A DNA stretch of 64,000 bases from RPQJ01 sp963793005. GTDB taxonomy: Bacteria; Pseudomonadota; Gammaproteobacteria; Steroidobacterales; Steroidobacteraceae. The translations under genes and the position numbers were made by a program. The stretch spans positions 2,418,001 through 2,482,000 of the forward strand of contig CAWBYP010000002.1 of NCBI GenBank assembly GCA_963793005.1, given 5' to 3'. A model generated the notes under the pieces. The model was not told the origin of the DNA and made no database searches. It saw nothing but the letters and a program-made list of their open reading frames with translations. Below are positions 26,816 through 36,256 of this stretch, in pieces; position 1 is the stretch's first letter; each line of letters begins with the position of its first letter.

Positions 26816-29488
26816 GTGACCTCCTACCAGGCCGGCCGCCGGATTCTGGAAGTCGCTCACCATGCGCCGGACCGGACTGCGCTGATCATCGACGGCGAGT
26901 CGTGGAGCTATGCGGAGTTGATCGCTGCCGCGAAGCAGATCGCGCGCGAGTTCCCGAGCGTGCAGGCCGGCGCGCCACAAGCTGTCACGGCGGTGATGGC
27001 GCAGCGCCACGTCTCGGCCTACGCGGGAATCCTGGCGGCACGGTTGGCAGGGCACGCGTACGTGCCGCTCAACGTGAATCACCCCTGCAAGCGCAACGCG
27101 ATCATCCTGCGCAGTTCCGCGGCGGAACGCGTTGTCTGCGGCGAGCTTGCCGTCGCGAAGCTGGACAGGATCCTGCAGGCGGACGAGGTCGCGGCCGCGG
27201 CCGACCCTGTGCTGGTCATACAGTGCGGCGACCGAAAGCGGGACTACAGCCTCGATGTGATCGGCGAGCCGGGACAATGGCCGGGCGGCCGGGAAGGATC
27301 GCTCACCGACCGAGCGTACATACTGTTCACGTCTGGCAGCACCGGCCTCCCGAAAGGCGTGCCGATCCGGAACCGGGAGCTCGAGGCGTACCTGCAGGTT
27401 GCCGGGCCGCTGGTGGACGCGGGGCCTGGTGACCGTTTCTCGCAGACTTTCGACCTGACGTTCGACCTGTCGGTGCACGACATGTTCGTGTGCTGGGAGA
27501 ACGGGGCGACGCTGGTCGTGCCGTCGGAGAAGGACCTGCGCATGCCGTCGGCGTACCTGCGTGCGCAGGGCATCACCTGCTGGTTCTCCGTGCCATCGCT
27601 GGCGTACCAGATGCGACTGCAGGGAGACCTGGTTCCCGGTGCATTTCCGTCGTTGCGTTGCAGCCTGTTCTGCGGCGAGGCGCTCCCCACGCTGGTGGCA
27701 AGGGAGTGGGCAGGGGCCGCGCCAAACTCGATGGTCGAGAACTGGTACGGCCCCACCGAGGCGACCATCGCCTGCTCGCGGTATGCGGTGACCGAGGCAC
27801 CGATCGAAGGCGATACGGTGCCGATCGGCAGGGCGTTTCCCGGCATGGAGCTCCTGATCCGGGACGACGAACTGCTGCTGGCGGGCGACCAGGTGGCAGT
27901 CGGTTACCTGAACGACGCGGAAAAGACGGCGGCGAGTTTCATCACACTTCCCGACGGTCGGCCGGCCTACCGGACTGGGGACCGCGCCGCGGTCGGCGAC
28001 GACGGCAACTTCCGCTTCCTGGGTCGCATGGACAGCCAGGTCAAGGTCCGTGGCTATCGCATCGAGCTTGGAGAAATAGAGGCGGCGCTGCGAGCGGCAT
28101 CGTCCGGGCTCAACGCGGTTGCGCTGGCCTGGCCCAGCGGGGCCGAAATCGCAACCTCCATCGTGGCCGCGCTGGAGACAGATGCGGCCGATACGGCAGC
28201 CATTCGCAAGCGTATTGCCGCAGCGCTGCCCGATTACATGGTGCCGTCGTTGATCGCCTGTGTCGCGGCGTTCCCGAAGAACGCGAGTGGCAAGATGGAT
28301 CGCAAGGCGATCGCCGCGCTGCTGGCCGACATGGCAAAGGACGCCGACGCTGGAACAGCCGGCCTGTCGGGCGAGGCGGAGATCCTGCTCAAGGCGATAC
28401 AGGCGCACGCGCCACTGCTTCGCCGCCGGGACATCATGGTTGCGAGGAACCTGTTCGATGCGGGCGTGGATTCACTGGCCTTCGTCGGGATTACGACTGA
28501 AATCGAGCAGAGCCTCGGCCTGTCCCTGGACCAGGACACGGTCATCCTGCTGGCCGGGATGTCGTTCGACGAAATAGTCCTCGAGGCGCAGGGCAAGACG
28601 AGGCGACTGGCCGCCCCGGTCGAGGACGAAAAGCTCTCGCTGGTCGATCGGGTGCGGAGATTGATGGGAATTCCCCGCATCATCAGCAACCCGCGGGCCA
28701 ACCGCGCGCTGTGCTTCATCCGGCGCTTCCCGCGCTACCTGGCAGAGCATCGCGCGCCGGACGTGCTTGCGGTTGGGTCGTCCGGCACGTTTCGCGCCAT
28801 CTGCCCGGACGCGTTCGGCGCCGGCGTCACGGTGCTGAATGCAGGTTTCCCCGCGGTCAGCGCTTCCGGCATGCAGATGCTGTGCGGTTTCATCAGGCAG
28901 CAGTGCGAAAAAGCGCAACTGCGCATCCCGCTCATCGTCTATGAACTGGACCCGATGCACCTGAGCACGGCGCCGCCGCGCGGCGATATCGATCTCGGGC
29001 CGGACTATTTCTCTGGCAATGTCCTGCCACTGCGCGGCCGCGGCGCGAACCCGGAATTCGACTGGCTGATCGAGACGAATGGCGCCTGGAACTCCCCGGA
29101 AGCGTTTCGGGTAAAGCCACGCAAGCCCAACTGGGTGCGTGAGCGCGACACCGTGATCGCCCGCGCCTACCTGGGCGACGTCGAGTTCGAGCCGGGAGCA
29201 GTCAGGCACTGGTTCGACGGGGCGCGGGCGCTTCAGGCCGTCTCGGATCGCATCGTGTGTTTCGTGCACCCTGCGGAGCGCACGATACTCGACCAGCTCG
29301 CGGGCAAGGTCACGGGCGACGCGCTGACGAATCTGGTGCGAGAGATTCGCGAGCGGCTCGGCATCGATGTCCTGCCGTGGGACGCGTTCGACCTGCAGCC
29401 AGATGATTTTCGCGACATCACCCACATGCGAACGCAGGACGCGGCCAGCAAGCTCAGCCGCCAGCTTGCCAGGATGCTTGGCCTGTAA
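26816..29488 (+). CDS. adenylation-carrier protein fused to SGNH-like domain
   Basis: An 890-residue protein. Residues 1-500 form an NRPS-type adenylation domain: YILFTSGSTGLPKGV (A3, 168-182), YGPTE (311-315), YRTGD (385-389), a VRGYRIELGEIE hinge, and catalytic Lys493 in NASGKMDRK. Residues 515-595 form a carrier domain whose pantetheine site is Ser553 in LFDAGVDSLAF. The remaining 290 residues are not condensation or thioesterase. They open with VLAVGSSGTFR and close with DITH (867-870), which looks like the GxS and DxxH blocks of SGNH/GDSL hydrolases. The protein could load an amino or aryl acid and pass it to a hydroxyl acceptor. It has a GTG start with no overlap. No condensation domain or phosphopantetheinyl transferase is nearby. 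Confidence 0.85.
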   Translation: MTSYQAGRRILEVAHHAPDRTALIIDGESWSYAELIAAAKQIAREFPSVQAGAPQAVTAVMAQRHVSAYAGILAARLAGHAYVPLNVNHPCKRNAIILRSSAAERVVCGELAVAKLDRILQADEVAAAADPVLVIQCGDRKRDYSLDVIGEPGQWPGGREGSLTDRAYILFTSGSTGLPKGVPIRNRELEAYLQVAGPLVDAGPGDRFSQTFDLTFDLSVHDMFVCWENGATLVVPSEKDLRMPSAYLRAQGITCWFSVPSLAYQMRLQGDLVPGAFPSLRCSLFCGEALPTLVAREWAGAAPNSMVENWYGPTEATIACSRYAVTEAPIEGDTVPIGRAFPGMELLIRDDELLLAGDQVAVGYLNDAEKTAASFITLPDGRPAYRTGDRAAVGDDGNFRFLGRMDSQVKVRGYRIELGEIEAALRAASSGLNAVALAWPSGAEIATSIVAALETDAADTAAIRKRIAAALPDYMVPSLIACVAAFPKNASGKMDRKAIAALLADMAKDADAGTAGLSGEAEILLKAIQAHAPLLRRRDIMVARNLFDAGVDSLAFVGITTEIEQSLGLSLDQDTVILLAGMSFDEIVLEAQGKTRRLAAPVEDEKLSLVDRVRRLMGIPRIISNPRANRALCFIRRFPRYLAEHRAPDVLAVGSSGTFRAICPDAFGAGVTVLNAGFPAVSASGMQMLCGFIRQQCEKAQLRIPLIVYELDPMHLSTAPPRGDIDLGPDYFSGNVLPLRGRGANPEFDWLIETNGAWNSPEAFRVKPRKPNWVRERDTVIARAYLGDVEFEPGAVRHWFDGARALQAVSDRIVCFVHPAERTILDQLAGKVTGDALTNLVREIRERLGIDVLPWDAFDLQPDDFRDITHMRTQDAASKLSRQLARMLGL

Positions 29489-29529
29489 GTATCGGATGCG
29501 GTCATTCCGCCGGAATCGCCAGCTGCAAT

Positions 29530-30675
29530 TCAACGCGTACGGAAATATTTAGCCGGGGGTGGATCGACTTCCGGGGGCGAAACCACGCCACTGTCCGGGA
29601 GCAACTTGAAACGCATCAGTAGTTCCTGGGTATCCCCGGTCGGGATGAGGAACAATGCAGCACGGTTGCGAAAAATTCCATGTACCAGCAACGCGCCTTG
29701 ACTGTCGCGTGAAAGCTGCAGGTCTTCCCATCGGGCAAATCCGCTGGCCAGCAGCAGCATCCATGCCGGGCTCATCTCTTTCCTGCCCTTCGCCAGCCAT
29801 CGGCCCTGCTCGCAGGTCAGGCGGTCGGCATCGAGCTGGCGGTCAATCTGCGTCCGGTCTGGCCGGACCAGGCTGACGACAAGGCCGCCGTCGCTGGCGT
29901 GAGCGATGCGCAATGCGACCGGGGCAGGACCGTCCGTGATCTCCTGCTGCTCAGCAACGATCTCGGGCCGGAAAAACTGGGATGCGGCACTGCGATAGTC
30001 GACTACGCCGTCCATTGCCACCGATGTGCCATCCGGTGAGTAGTCGCCGGACAGGTCCTGGCAGTCACCGATCGCCGCGAAAGTCGGCGGCGGTGGAGGG
30101 TGGACGTGGCTGGCCGGATTGCTACGCGCAAAGTGCGCCCAGCTGTCGCCGCTGAACTTTACCGGGAAAACCACCGCTGCCATTCCCTTCTCTTCCCACA
30201 ACGCCTGCAGCACCAGTCCGGCGTCCGGCGTCACCTGCAAACGCAGGCGCCGCGTTTGCACGCCAACGGACGCCCACAAGTAGAAAGCGTCGGAGGGCAT
30301 TCTCAACTCCATGGCGTTGCCGGCGCAGGTAATCCAGTCAGCCGGAAGCAACTCGGATTCTTCTTCACCTTGCAGGTTGATGACCGTGACGCGCAGGTCC
30401 GTATCCGGGAGGTACTCGAGGCGCATGGCGCGGTAGTCCAGCCAGTTCTCCGGCGGCTGCCGTGTCAGCTGGGCGGCGAGCAGAAGGTAACCGTGGCCTT
30501 TGACGCTGTCGAACACCCCGCGATTTTCGACCTGCAGCGGCGCACCGTGGTCACAGAGCGAACTGAGACGTTGCTCGGAGTAGCCGGGTGGCGCACTGAG
30601 GTCCTGATAGGAACAGGCTGCAGCGAGCAACAAGGTACTCGAGAGAACGACACATGCGCGATAGCTTCTATGCAT
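29530..30675 (-). CDS. uncharacterised lipoprotein
   Basis: A 381-residue protein beginning MHRSYRACVV at 30675. The signal peptide ends in the lipobox LLAAAC, so the mature protein is lipidated. The open frame continues far upstream to 31749, but that part is the shadow of the sugar-porter gene. I recognise no domain. The composition is ordinary for a globular secreted protein, with a proline-rich stretch (HPPPPPTF) in the middle. It converges on the adenylation-carrier gene with a 41-bp gap. Confidence 0.7.
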   Translation of the reverse strand: MHRSYRACVVLSSTLLLAAACSYQDLSAPPGYSEQRLSSLCDHGAPLQVENRGVFDSVKGHGYLLLAAQLTRQPPENWLDYRAMRLEYLPDTDLRVTVINLQGEEESELLPADWITCAGNAMELRMPSDAFYLWASVGVQTRRLRLQVTPDAGLVLQALWEEKGMAAVVFPVKFSGDSWAHFARSNPASHVHPPPPPTFAAIGDCQDLSGDYSPDGTSVAMDGVVDYRSAASQFFRPEIVAEQQEITDGPAPVALRIAHASDGGLVVSLVRPDRTQIDRQLDADRLTCEQGRWLAKGRKEMSPAWMLLLASGFARWEDLQLSRDSQGALLVHGIFRNRAALFLIPTGDTQELLMRFKLLPDSGVVSPPEVDPPPAKYFRTR

Positions 30676-30772
30676 GGCAGGCAATCCAGGGCAATACGAT
30701 ACGGGCTGCCTCCTCCAGTGCGCAATCACGACAAGGGTCAGTTCGCGGCCATTGCGCCATGTGGTCCGGTGC

Positions 30773-30801
30773 TTGACGCTCGCGGACTGGCAGGATACAC
30801 A
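30773..30801 (+). promoter_or_regulatory. promoter copy in front of the dioxygenase remnant
   Basis: TTGACG (30773-30778), 17 bp, then TACACA (30796-30801). The context CTTGACGCTC and the 35-bp distance to ATG are the same as in front of the intact gene at 24080, so the duplication included the promoter. Confidence 0.5.
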
Positions 30802-30807
30802 CTCGCG

Positions 30808-30981
30808 ATGCTCTCCCTGCAGCAACTGTTGATGCCTGCGGAGCTCGCGAACACCAACGCGAGGCTCGATGCCGCCACGTGGGTAGACCGCCGCGCGACT
30901 GCCCATGGAACCACGCGACAGATCAAGAACAATCGCCAGTATCGTGAACCGCTCTTCCGGACACGCCAGCCGGCAAACTGA
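30808..30981 (+). pseudogene. truncated PKHD dioxygenase remnant
   Basis: A 57-codon open frame starting MLSLQQLL. Its first 42 residues match the N terminus of the dioxygenase at 24080 (shared blocks include LDAATWVD and QIKNN/KIKNN). Then the match stops: the HxD...H iron site and the whole beta-helix are absent. The last residues (REPLF) resemble the RELLF segment near the C-terminal end of the intact protein, so a large internal deletion is a possible cause. It is too short to be an enzyme. Confidence 0.75.
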
Positions 30982-31050
30982 TCCGCAAACCGCTTCCGGA
31001 AGGCGTCGACTCAATGGCGCACCGGATGGAACAGCTGCCGGGGGGGCCTC

Positions 31051-32607
31051 ATGACCGAGAGCACGTTTTTCACAGTCAGGACTGCGCTGATCGTCGCCCT
31101 GGGCGGCCTGCTGATGGGATTCGACGTCTCGGTGATTTCGGGGGTCGTGCCGTTCATCGAAACGCAGTTTCACCTGACCAAGATCCAGCTTGGCTGGGCC
31201 GTGGCCTCGCTGACCCTCACCGCGACGCTGGCCATGATGCTGTCGGGTCCGCTCAGCGACCGGGTCGGCCGGCGACCGGTGCTGAAGATCGCGGCCGTGA
31301 TGTTTGCGGTCTCGGCGGTAGCGTCCGCCGTGGCGCCGAACTTCACGACGCTGGTCCTGGCGCGCCTGCTGGGAGGACTGGGCGTCGGCGCCGCGTTGAT
31401 AATCGCGCCGATGTACATCGCCGAGATTGCGCCGGCGCACTTGCGCGGGCGCCTGGTCTCGTTCAACCAGCTCAACATCGTCATCGGAATCTCCGCGGCG
31501 TTCTTCAGTAACTACCTCATCCTGAGCCTCGCCGACTCCGACGCGGCCTGGGTCCAGGCTCTCGGCTTCGCCCGCTGGAACTGGCGCTGGATGCTGGGAG
31601 TCGAGACGTTGCCGGCCATCCTGTACTTCGTCGCGTTGTACCTGGTCCCCGAAAGCCCGCGCTGGCTCGCGATGCGGGGTCGGGACGACGAGGCGAGGCG
31701 CGTCCTCAGCAGCGCCATTGGCGCGCAGCAGGCCGAGGTAGAACTGCAAACAGTCAAGGCGTCCGTTGCCGCCGGCCCCCGGGACCAGGCGACCATCGGT
31801 GAGTTGTTCCTGCCTTCGATGCGGCGCGTCGTCACGATCGGCATCCTGGTGGCAGTGCTGCAGCAGATCACAGGGATAAACGCGGTGTTCTTCTATGCGC
31901 CGATGATTTTCCAGCAGTCGGGCGTCGGTACCGACGCCGCGTTCATGCAGGCGATCTTCGTCGGCCTGGTGAATCTCGTCTTCACGGTTCTCGCGATCCT
32001 GCTGATCGATCGCCTGGGCCGGCGTCCGTTGCTGATCGCCGGACTGGCGGGAATCGTGATCTCCATGCTGATGCTGTCCTATGGGTTCGGTTCTGCCACG
32101 TATTCGATCGGCAGCGATGCGCTGGAATCACTGCCGCAGGCGATCGATCGCACTGCGTTGGCGCCCCTGGTGGGCCAGATTTACGGCAGTGACGTCGCCT
32201 TTCGCGGGGCGGTTGTGTCCGCAGTGGGTGGCGCGACATACCAGGCCCACGAGTCAGAGTTCCTGAGTGCCGCCATCAGCATCAATCCGGCGCTGATCCT
32301 TGTCGGGATCCTCGCTTTCGTCGCCAGCTTTGCGATGTCCCTCGGTCCGGTGATGTGGGTGCTGTTCTCGGAGCTCTTCTCGAACCGGGTCCGCGGCATC
32401 GCGATTTCGTTCGTTGGACTGATCAATTCCGCCGTGAGCTTTGCCGTCCAGTTTATCTTCCCCTGGGAACTGCAGAAGCTCGGGAATTCGACCACGTTCC
32501 TGATCTACGCGGCGTTTGCGCTGGCTGGGTTGCCGTTGATCGTGAAACTGCTGCCGGAGACCAAGGGCAGGAGCCTCGAAGCGCTCGAGGCGGAACTACG
32601 GCAATGA
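31051..32607 (+). CDS. sugar porter family MFS transporter
   Basis: A 518-residue protein with twelve membrane segments and the sugar-porter signatures: DRVGRRPVLK and DRLGRRPLL in the two halves, PESPRWL after helix 6, QQITGINAVFFYAP in helix 7 and PETKGRSLE at the C terminus. The extended loop near residues 345-400, between helices 9 and 10, is found in some XylE/GlcP-like members. It probably works as a proton-sugar symporter. The broken carbohydrate-enzyme-like gene follows 57 bp downstream, so both may have formed a sugar-use locus. Confidence 0.93.
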   Translation: MTESTFFTVRTALIVALGGLLMGFDVSVISGVVPFIETQFHLTKIQLGWAVASLTLTATLAMMLSGPLSDRVGRRPVLKIAAVMFAVSAVASAVAPNFTTLVLARLLGGLGVGAALIIAPMYIAEIAPAHLRGRLVSFNQLNIVIGISAAFFSNYLILSLADSDAAWVQALGFARWNWRWMLGVETLPAILYFVALYLVPESPRWLAMRGRDDEARRVLSSAIGAQQAEVELQTVKASVAAGPRDQATIGELFLPSMRRVVTIGILVAVLQQITGINAVFFYAPMIFQQSGVGTDAAFMQAIFVGLVNLVFTVLAILLIDRLGRRPLLIAGLAGIVISMLMLSYGFGSATYSIGSDALESLPQAIDRTALAPLVGQIYGSDVAFRGAVVSAVGGATYQAHESEFLSAAISINPALILVGILAFVASFAMSLGPVMWVLFSELFSNRVRGIAISFVGLINSAVSFAVQFIFPWELQKLGNSTTFLIYAAFALAGLPLIVKLLPETKGRSLEALEAELRQ

Positions 32608-32664
32608 TGATGCAGTGTTTTTTGATTTAATAGTCCGGGTTCGCGGCGAACGTCGCGACGCCGC

Positions 32665-35600
32665 GTGGAGTTGGCCGTGAAAGACGAATCCGTTCCCGAG
32701 TGTGAGTTCGTGTCGCTGGACGGCGAAGACTACATCCGCATCAGCGCCGTCGATTCATTGCGACCGTTCCTGATGAACCTCCCTACCGACACGGATCTGT
32801 GGATGTTCATCTCCTCGACGGGCGGACTCACGGCCGGCCGCCGCGACCCGGATGGCGCACTCTTCCCGTACGAGACGGTTGACCGGTTGCACGATGCCCC
32901 GTGTCACACGGGGCCGATCACGCTCGTCCGCTGGCAGCGACGAGGGTCTCCGCTGCTCACCTGGGAACCGCTGGCACCGGTAGAGATCGTGGGTCGGGCG
33001 GTAGAGAGATCACTCAGCAAGAGCACGCTGGGAAATCGGCTGGTTTTCGAAGAGATCAACCATGAGGCGGGACTCGCGTTCCGCTACCGTTGGGCCGGCA
33101 GCGACGAGACGGGCTGGGTGCGCACGGCCACGCTTGTGAACCTGGGGCGCGAGCCGGTTGTCATTAACCTGCTCGATGGGTTGCGAAACATCCTGCCGAG
33201 CGGCGCGCCCCTCGCCCTCTACCAGAGGTCGAGCTGCCTCGTGGACGCGTACAAGCGTGTGGACGTCGATCCGGAGTCGCGGCTTGGTATCTTCTCGCTG
33301 ACCGCCAGGATCAGCGATCGACCGGAACCCGCCGAGGAACTGCGCGCCAGCACCGTCTGGTGTAGCGGGCTGCCGGACTTCCAGGTGGCACTGTCGCTGG
33401 ATGCGCTACATGCGTTTCGCCGCGGCGATCCGGGTACGACGAGTGCGTGCTGACCGGGCGGCGCGGCAACTACCTCGTCACCTCGACGCTGACGCTGGAA
33501 CCGGGAGCCAGGATCGAGTGGTACATCGCCGCCGATACCGAGCGCAGCCACGTCCAGATCGCCCGCCTGCGGGACCGCCTGCGACAGCCCGAGGGCGTCG
33601 GCCCCTGGGTCGAAGAATCGCTTCAGGCGGCAGCTGACGGCCTGCGGCGCATCGTGGGCAGCACCGATGGCATCCAGCTCACCGGCCGCGCCGATGATTC
33701 CGTTCATCACTTCGCCAACGTGTTGTTCAACGACCTTCGGGGCGGCGTTTTCGTCGAGAACTATTCCTTCCCCAGGGCCGACTTTGCCGCGTTCCTGGGC
33801 GAGCGCAACCGGGAAGTCGCGGTGCGGCACGCCGGACTCGCTGGCCGCATTGCCCGGACGCGCCCACCGTGACGGACCTGCATCGCGCGGCAGAGACAAC
33901 GGGCGACGCCGATCTACGGCGACTGTGCTTCGAGTACCTGCCGCTCTACTTCGGTCGCCGACATGGGGACCCAAGCCGTCCGTGGAACCGCTTCTCGATC
34001 AGCGCACGAAATCCGGATGGCACGCAGTCCTTGCGCTACGAGGGGAACTGGCGCGACGTGTTCCAGAACTGGGAGGCGCTCCTCCTCAGCTTCCCTGGCT
34101 TCCTCCCGAGCGTGATCGCGAAGTTCGTCAACGCCTCGACCGTCGACGGCTTCAATCCCGTACCGGATCACCCGCGACGGCGTGGACTGGGAGGTGCCCG
34201 ATCCGGAGGATCCCTGGAGCGGCATCGGGTACTGGGGCGATCACCAGGTCATCTACCTGCTCAAGTTCCTCGAATCACTGCGGCGCCATGCCCCGGGCCG
34301 CCTCCAGGAGCTGCTCGCGCAGGAGATCTTCAGCTATGCGGACGTTCCGTACCGCATCAAGCCCTACGCCGACGTGCTCGCGAATCCTAGGGCCACTATC
34401 CTGTTCGACCAGCTGCAGGCCGCGCGCGTCGCGGAGCGCGTGGCTGCTACCGGAGGCGACGGCAAGCTGCTTCGAGCCACCGACGGAACCGTCTACCACG
34501 CCAGCCTGCTCGAGAAACTCATCGTCCCGCTGCTCTCCAAGTTGTCCAGCTTCGTACCCGACGGCGGGATCTGGATGAACACGGAGAGGCCGGAGTGGAA
34601 CGACGCGAACAACGCCCTTGCCGGCAGCGGTCTCTCGGTCGTGACCCTGTGCTATCTCCGGCGCTATCTCCAGTTCGTCGATGCGCTGCTCGCCGGCACT
34701 CCCGGTGCGCAGGCGCCTGTTGCGGTCGAGGTCGCTGACTGGTTGCGACAGGTGGCGGGCATACTGCAGCGGTACCGTGCGACGCTCGGGGTAGAGCGCG
34801 TGGACGACGCAATGCGCAAGCGGATGATGGATGAGATGGGCGCCGCGTTTTCTTCCTACCGCGAGCGTGTCTACTCGAACGGCTTCTCGGCGAAGACCAC
34901 GCTGGACGCGGACGAAGTGCTCGCTTGGTGCAGGAGCGCCCGCGACCACGTCGACCACGCGATCAAGGCCAACCGCCGCAGCGACGGGCTATACCACTCG
35001 TACAACCTGCTCGAGATCAGCGCGGACGGTGCCGGGGCCGCGGTGCAGCGGCTCGGGGTGATGCTCGAGGGGCAGGTGGCCGCGTTGAGTTCAGGGCTCG
35101 TGGGTCCGTCGGAAGCCCTGGATCTGCTGGCGAGCCTGTACGCGAGCCCTTTGTATCGCCCGGACCAGGACAGCTTCCTGCTGTACCGGGAGAAGACGCT
35201 GCCGACGTTTCTCGAACGCAACGTGATCCCGGAAGCGAAGGCCCTCGGCGTGCCGCTGGTGGGCGAGCTCCTGGCCGCGGGGGACACTTCGATCGTCGAG
35301 CGTGACGCCGACGGCGTGCTGCGCTTTCATGGAGACTTCAGCAAAGCCAGCGACATCGCGGCGGCCCTCGACTGTTTGCAGCAACGCGAGCCCTGGACCC
35401 GTTCCGCGGTGCGCGACCGGCGGGCGCTCATCGAGCTGTTCGAGGAGGTCTTCGATCATCGCAGGTTCACCGGGCGCTCCGGAACGATGTACGCGTATGA
35501 GGGGCTCGGCTCCATCTACTGGCACATGGTCTCCAAGCTGCTGCTCGCCGTGCAGGAAGTGGCGCTGGGCGCGTACCGGGACGCTGAGGACGCTACCGTC

Positions 35601-36128
35601 TGCGCGGAGCTTGCGCGCTACTACTATCGGATTCGTGGCGGCCTGGGCTTCGAGAAATCGGTGCGCGACTACGGCGCGTTCCCGACCGATCCATACTCGC
35701 ACACGCCCCGGCACGCCGGGGCACAGCAGCCGGGCATGACCGGGCAGGTCAAGGAGGAGATCCTCACCCGCTTCGGTGAGCTGGGGGTGCACGTGCACGA
35801 TGGCATCCTGGGATTCGATCCCCTGCTGCTGAAGCGGCACGAGTTCCTGCATGAGCCCGGCACCTATCGGTACTTCGATCTCGGAGGTGCGGCGCGATCG
35901 CTCGATGTGCCTGCGGGCGCACTGGCGTTCTCGTGCTGCCAGGTGCCGGTCGTGTACCAGTTGACCCCCGGCGAAGGCTGGATCCGGGTCATCACGGACG
36001 ACGAAGTCGCGACCGAGCGAGAGGGCTGCCGGCTCGACGCTGCCGACAGCCGCGCGTTGCTCGCGCGGCAAGGCGGGATTTCGCGCATCGAGGTTGGAAT
36101 CCCGGAGTCGGGACTCTTCGAAGGCTGA
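32665..36128 (+). pseudogene. large carbohydrate-enzyme-like protein broken by frameshifts
   Basis: Four overlapping open frames (32665-33453, 33447-33872, 33869-34390, 34182-36128) encode consecutive parts of one protein of about 1150 residues. At about 33430-33436 one base seems lost: restoring it gives GDPGYDECVLTG across the junction. Between 33830 and 33860 the frame moves again, and DAPTVTDLHRAA is readable in the third frame. At 34160 an extra G interrupts FNPYRITRDGVDWEV. The C-terminal half reads like a helical-barrel glycoside hydrolase or phosphorylase (WRDVFQNWEALL, GIGYWGDHQVIYLL, YWHMVSKLLLAVQE). I cannot name the family. It follows a sugar porter. It is either a decaying gene or the victim of sequencing errors. 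Confidence 0.75.
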
Positions 36129-36134
36129 GCGGAA

Positions 36135-36182
36135 GCAGTAGCGCCACGACGTCGATGATCTTGATCAGCGGGTTGATGGCCG
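36135..36182 (-). pseudogene. fragment of the 3' end of hppA
   Basis: These 48 bases match the 3' end of hppA at 39185-39232 with four differences, including an uninterrupted 29-base identity. On the minus strand it reads AINPLIKIIDVVALLL, against AINPLIKIINIVALLL in the intact protein. Nothing else of the gene is left on either side. It lies between the broken large gene and the M20 amidohydrolase. Confidence 0.8.
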
Positions 36183-36256
36183 AGCGCATCCGACATTGCC
36201 CTGCGCAGGCCCGCTCAGGCACGATGCCGTGATTGTTCCGCTGGGAAGCCACGTGC

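Noticed and set aside
30676..31749. N-terminal extension of the lipoprotein frame
   Set aside because: This part is antisense to the sugar porter and ends just before a proper signal peptide with lipobox.
33869..34390. Separate small gene with GTGA overlap
   Set aside because: The coupling-like overlap is accidental: the protein continues from the preceding frame and into the next one after one-base corrections.
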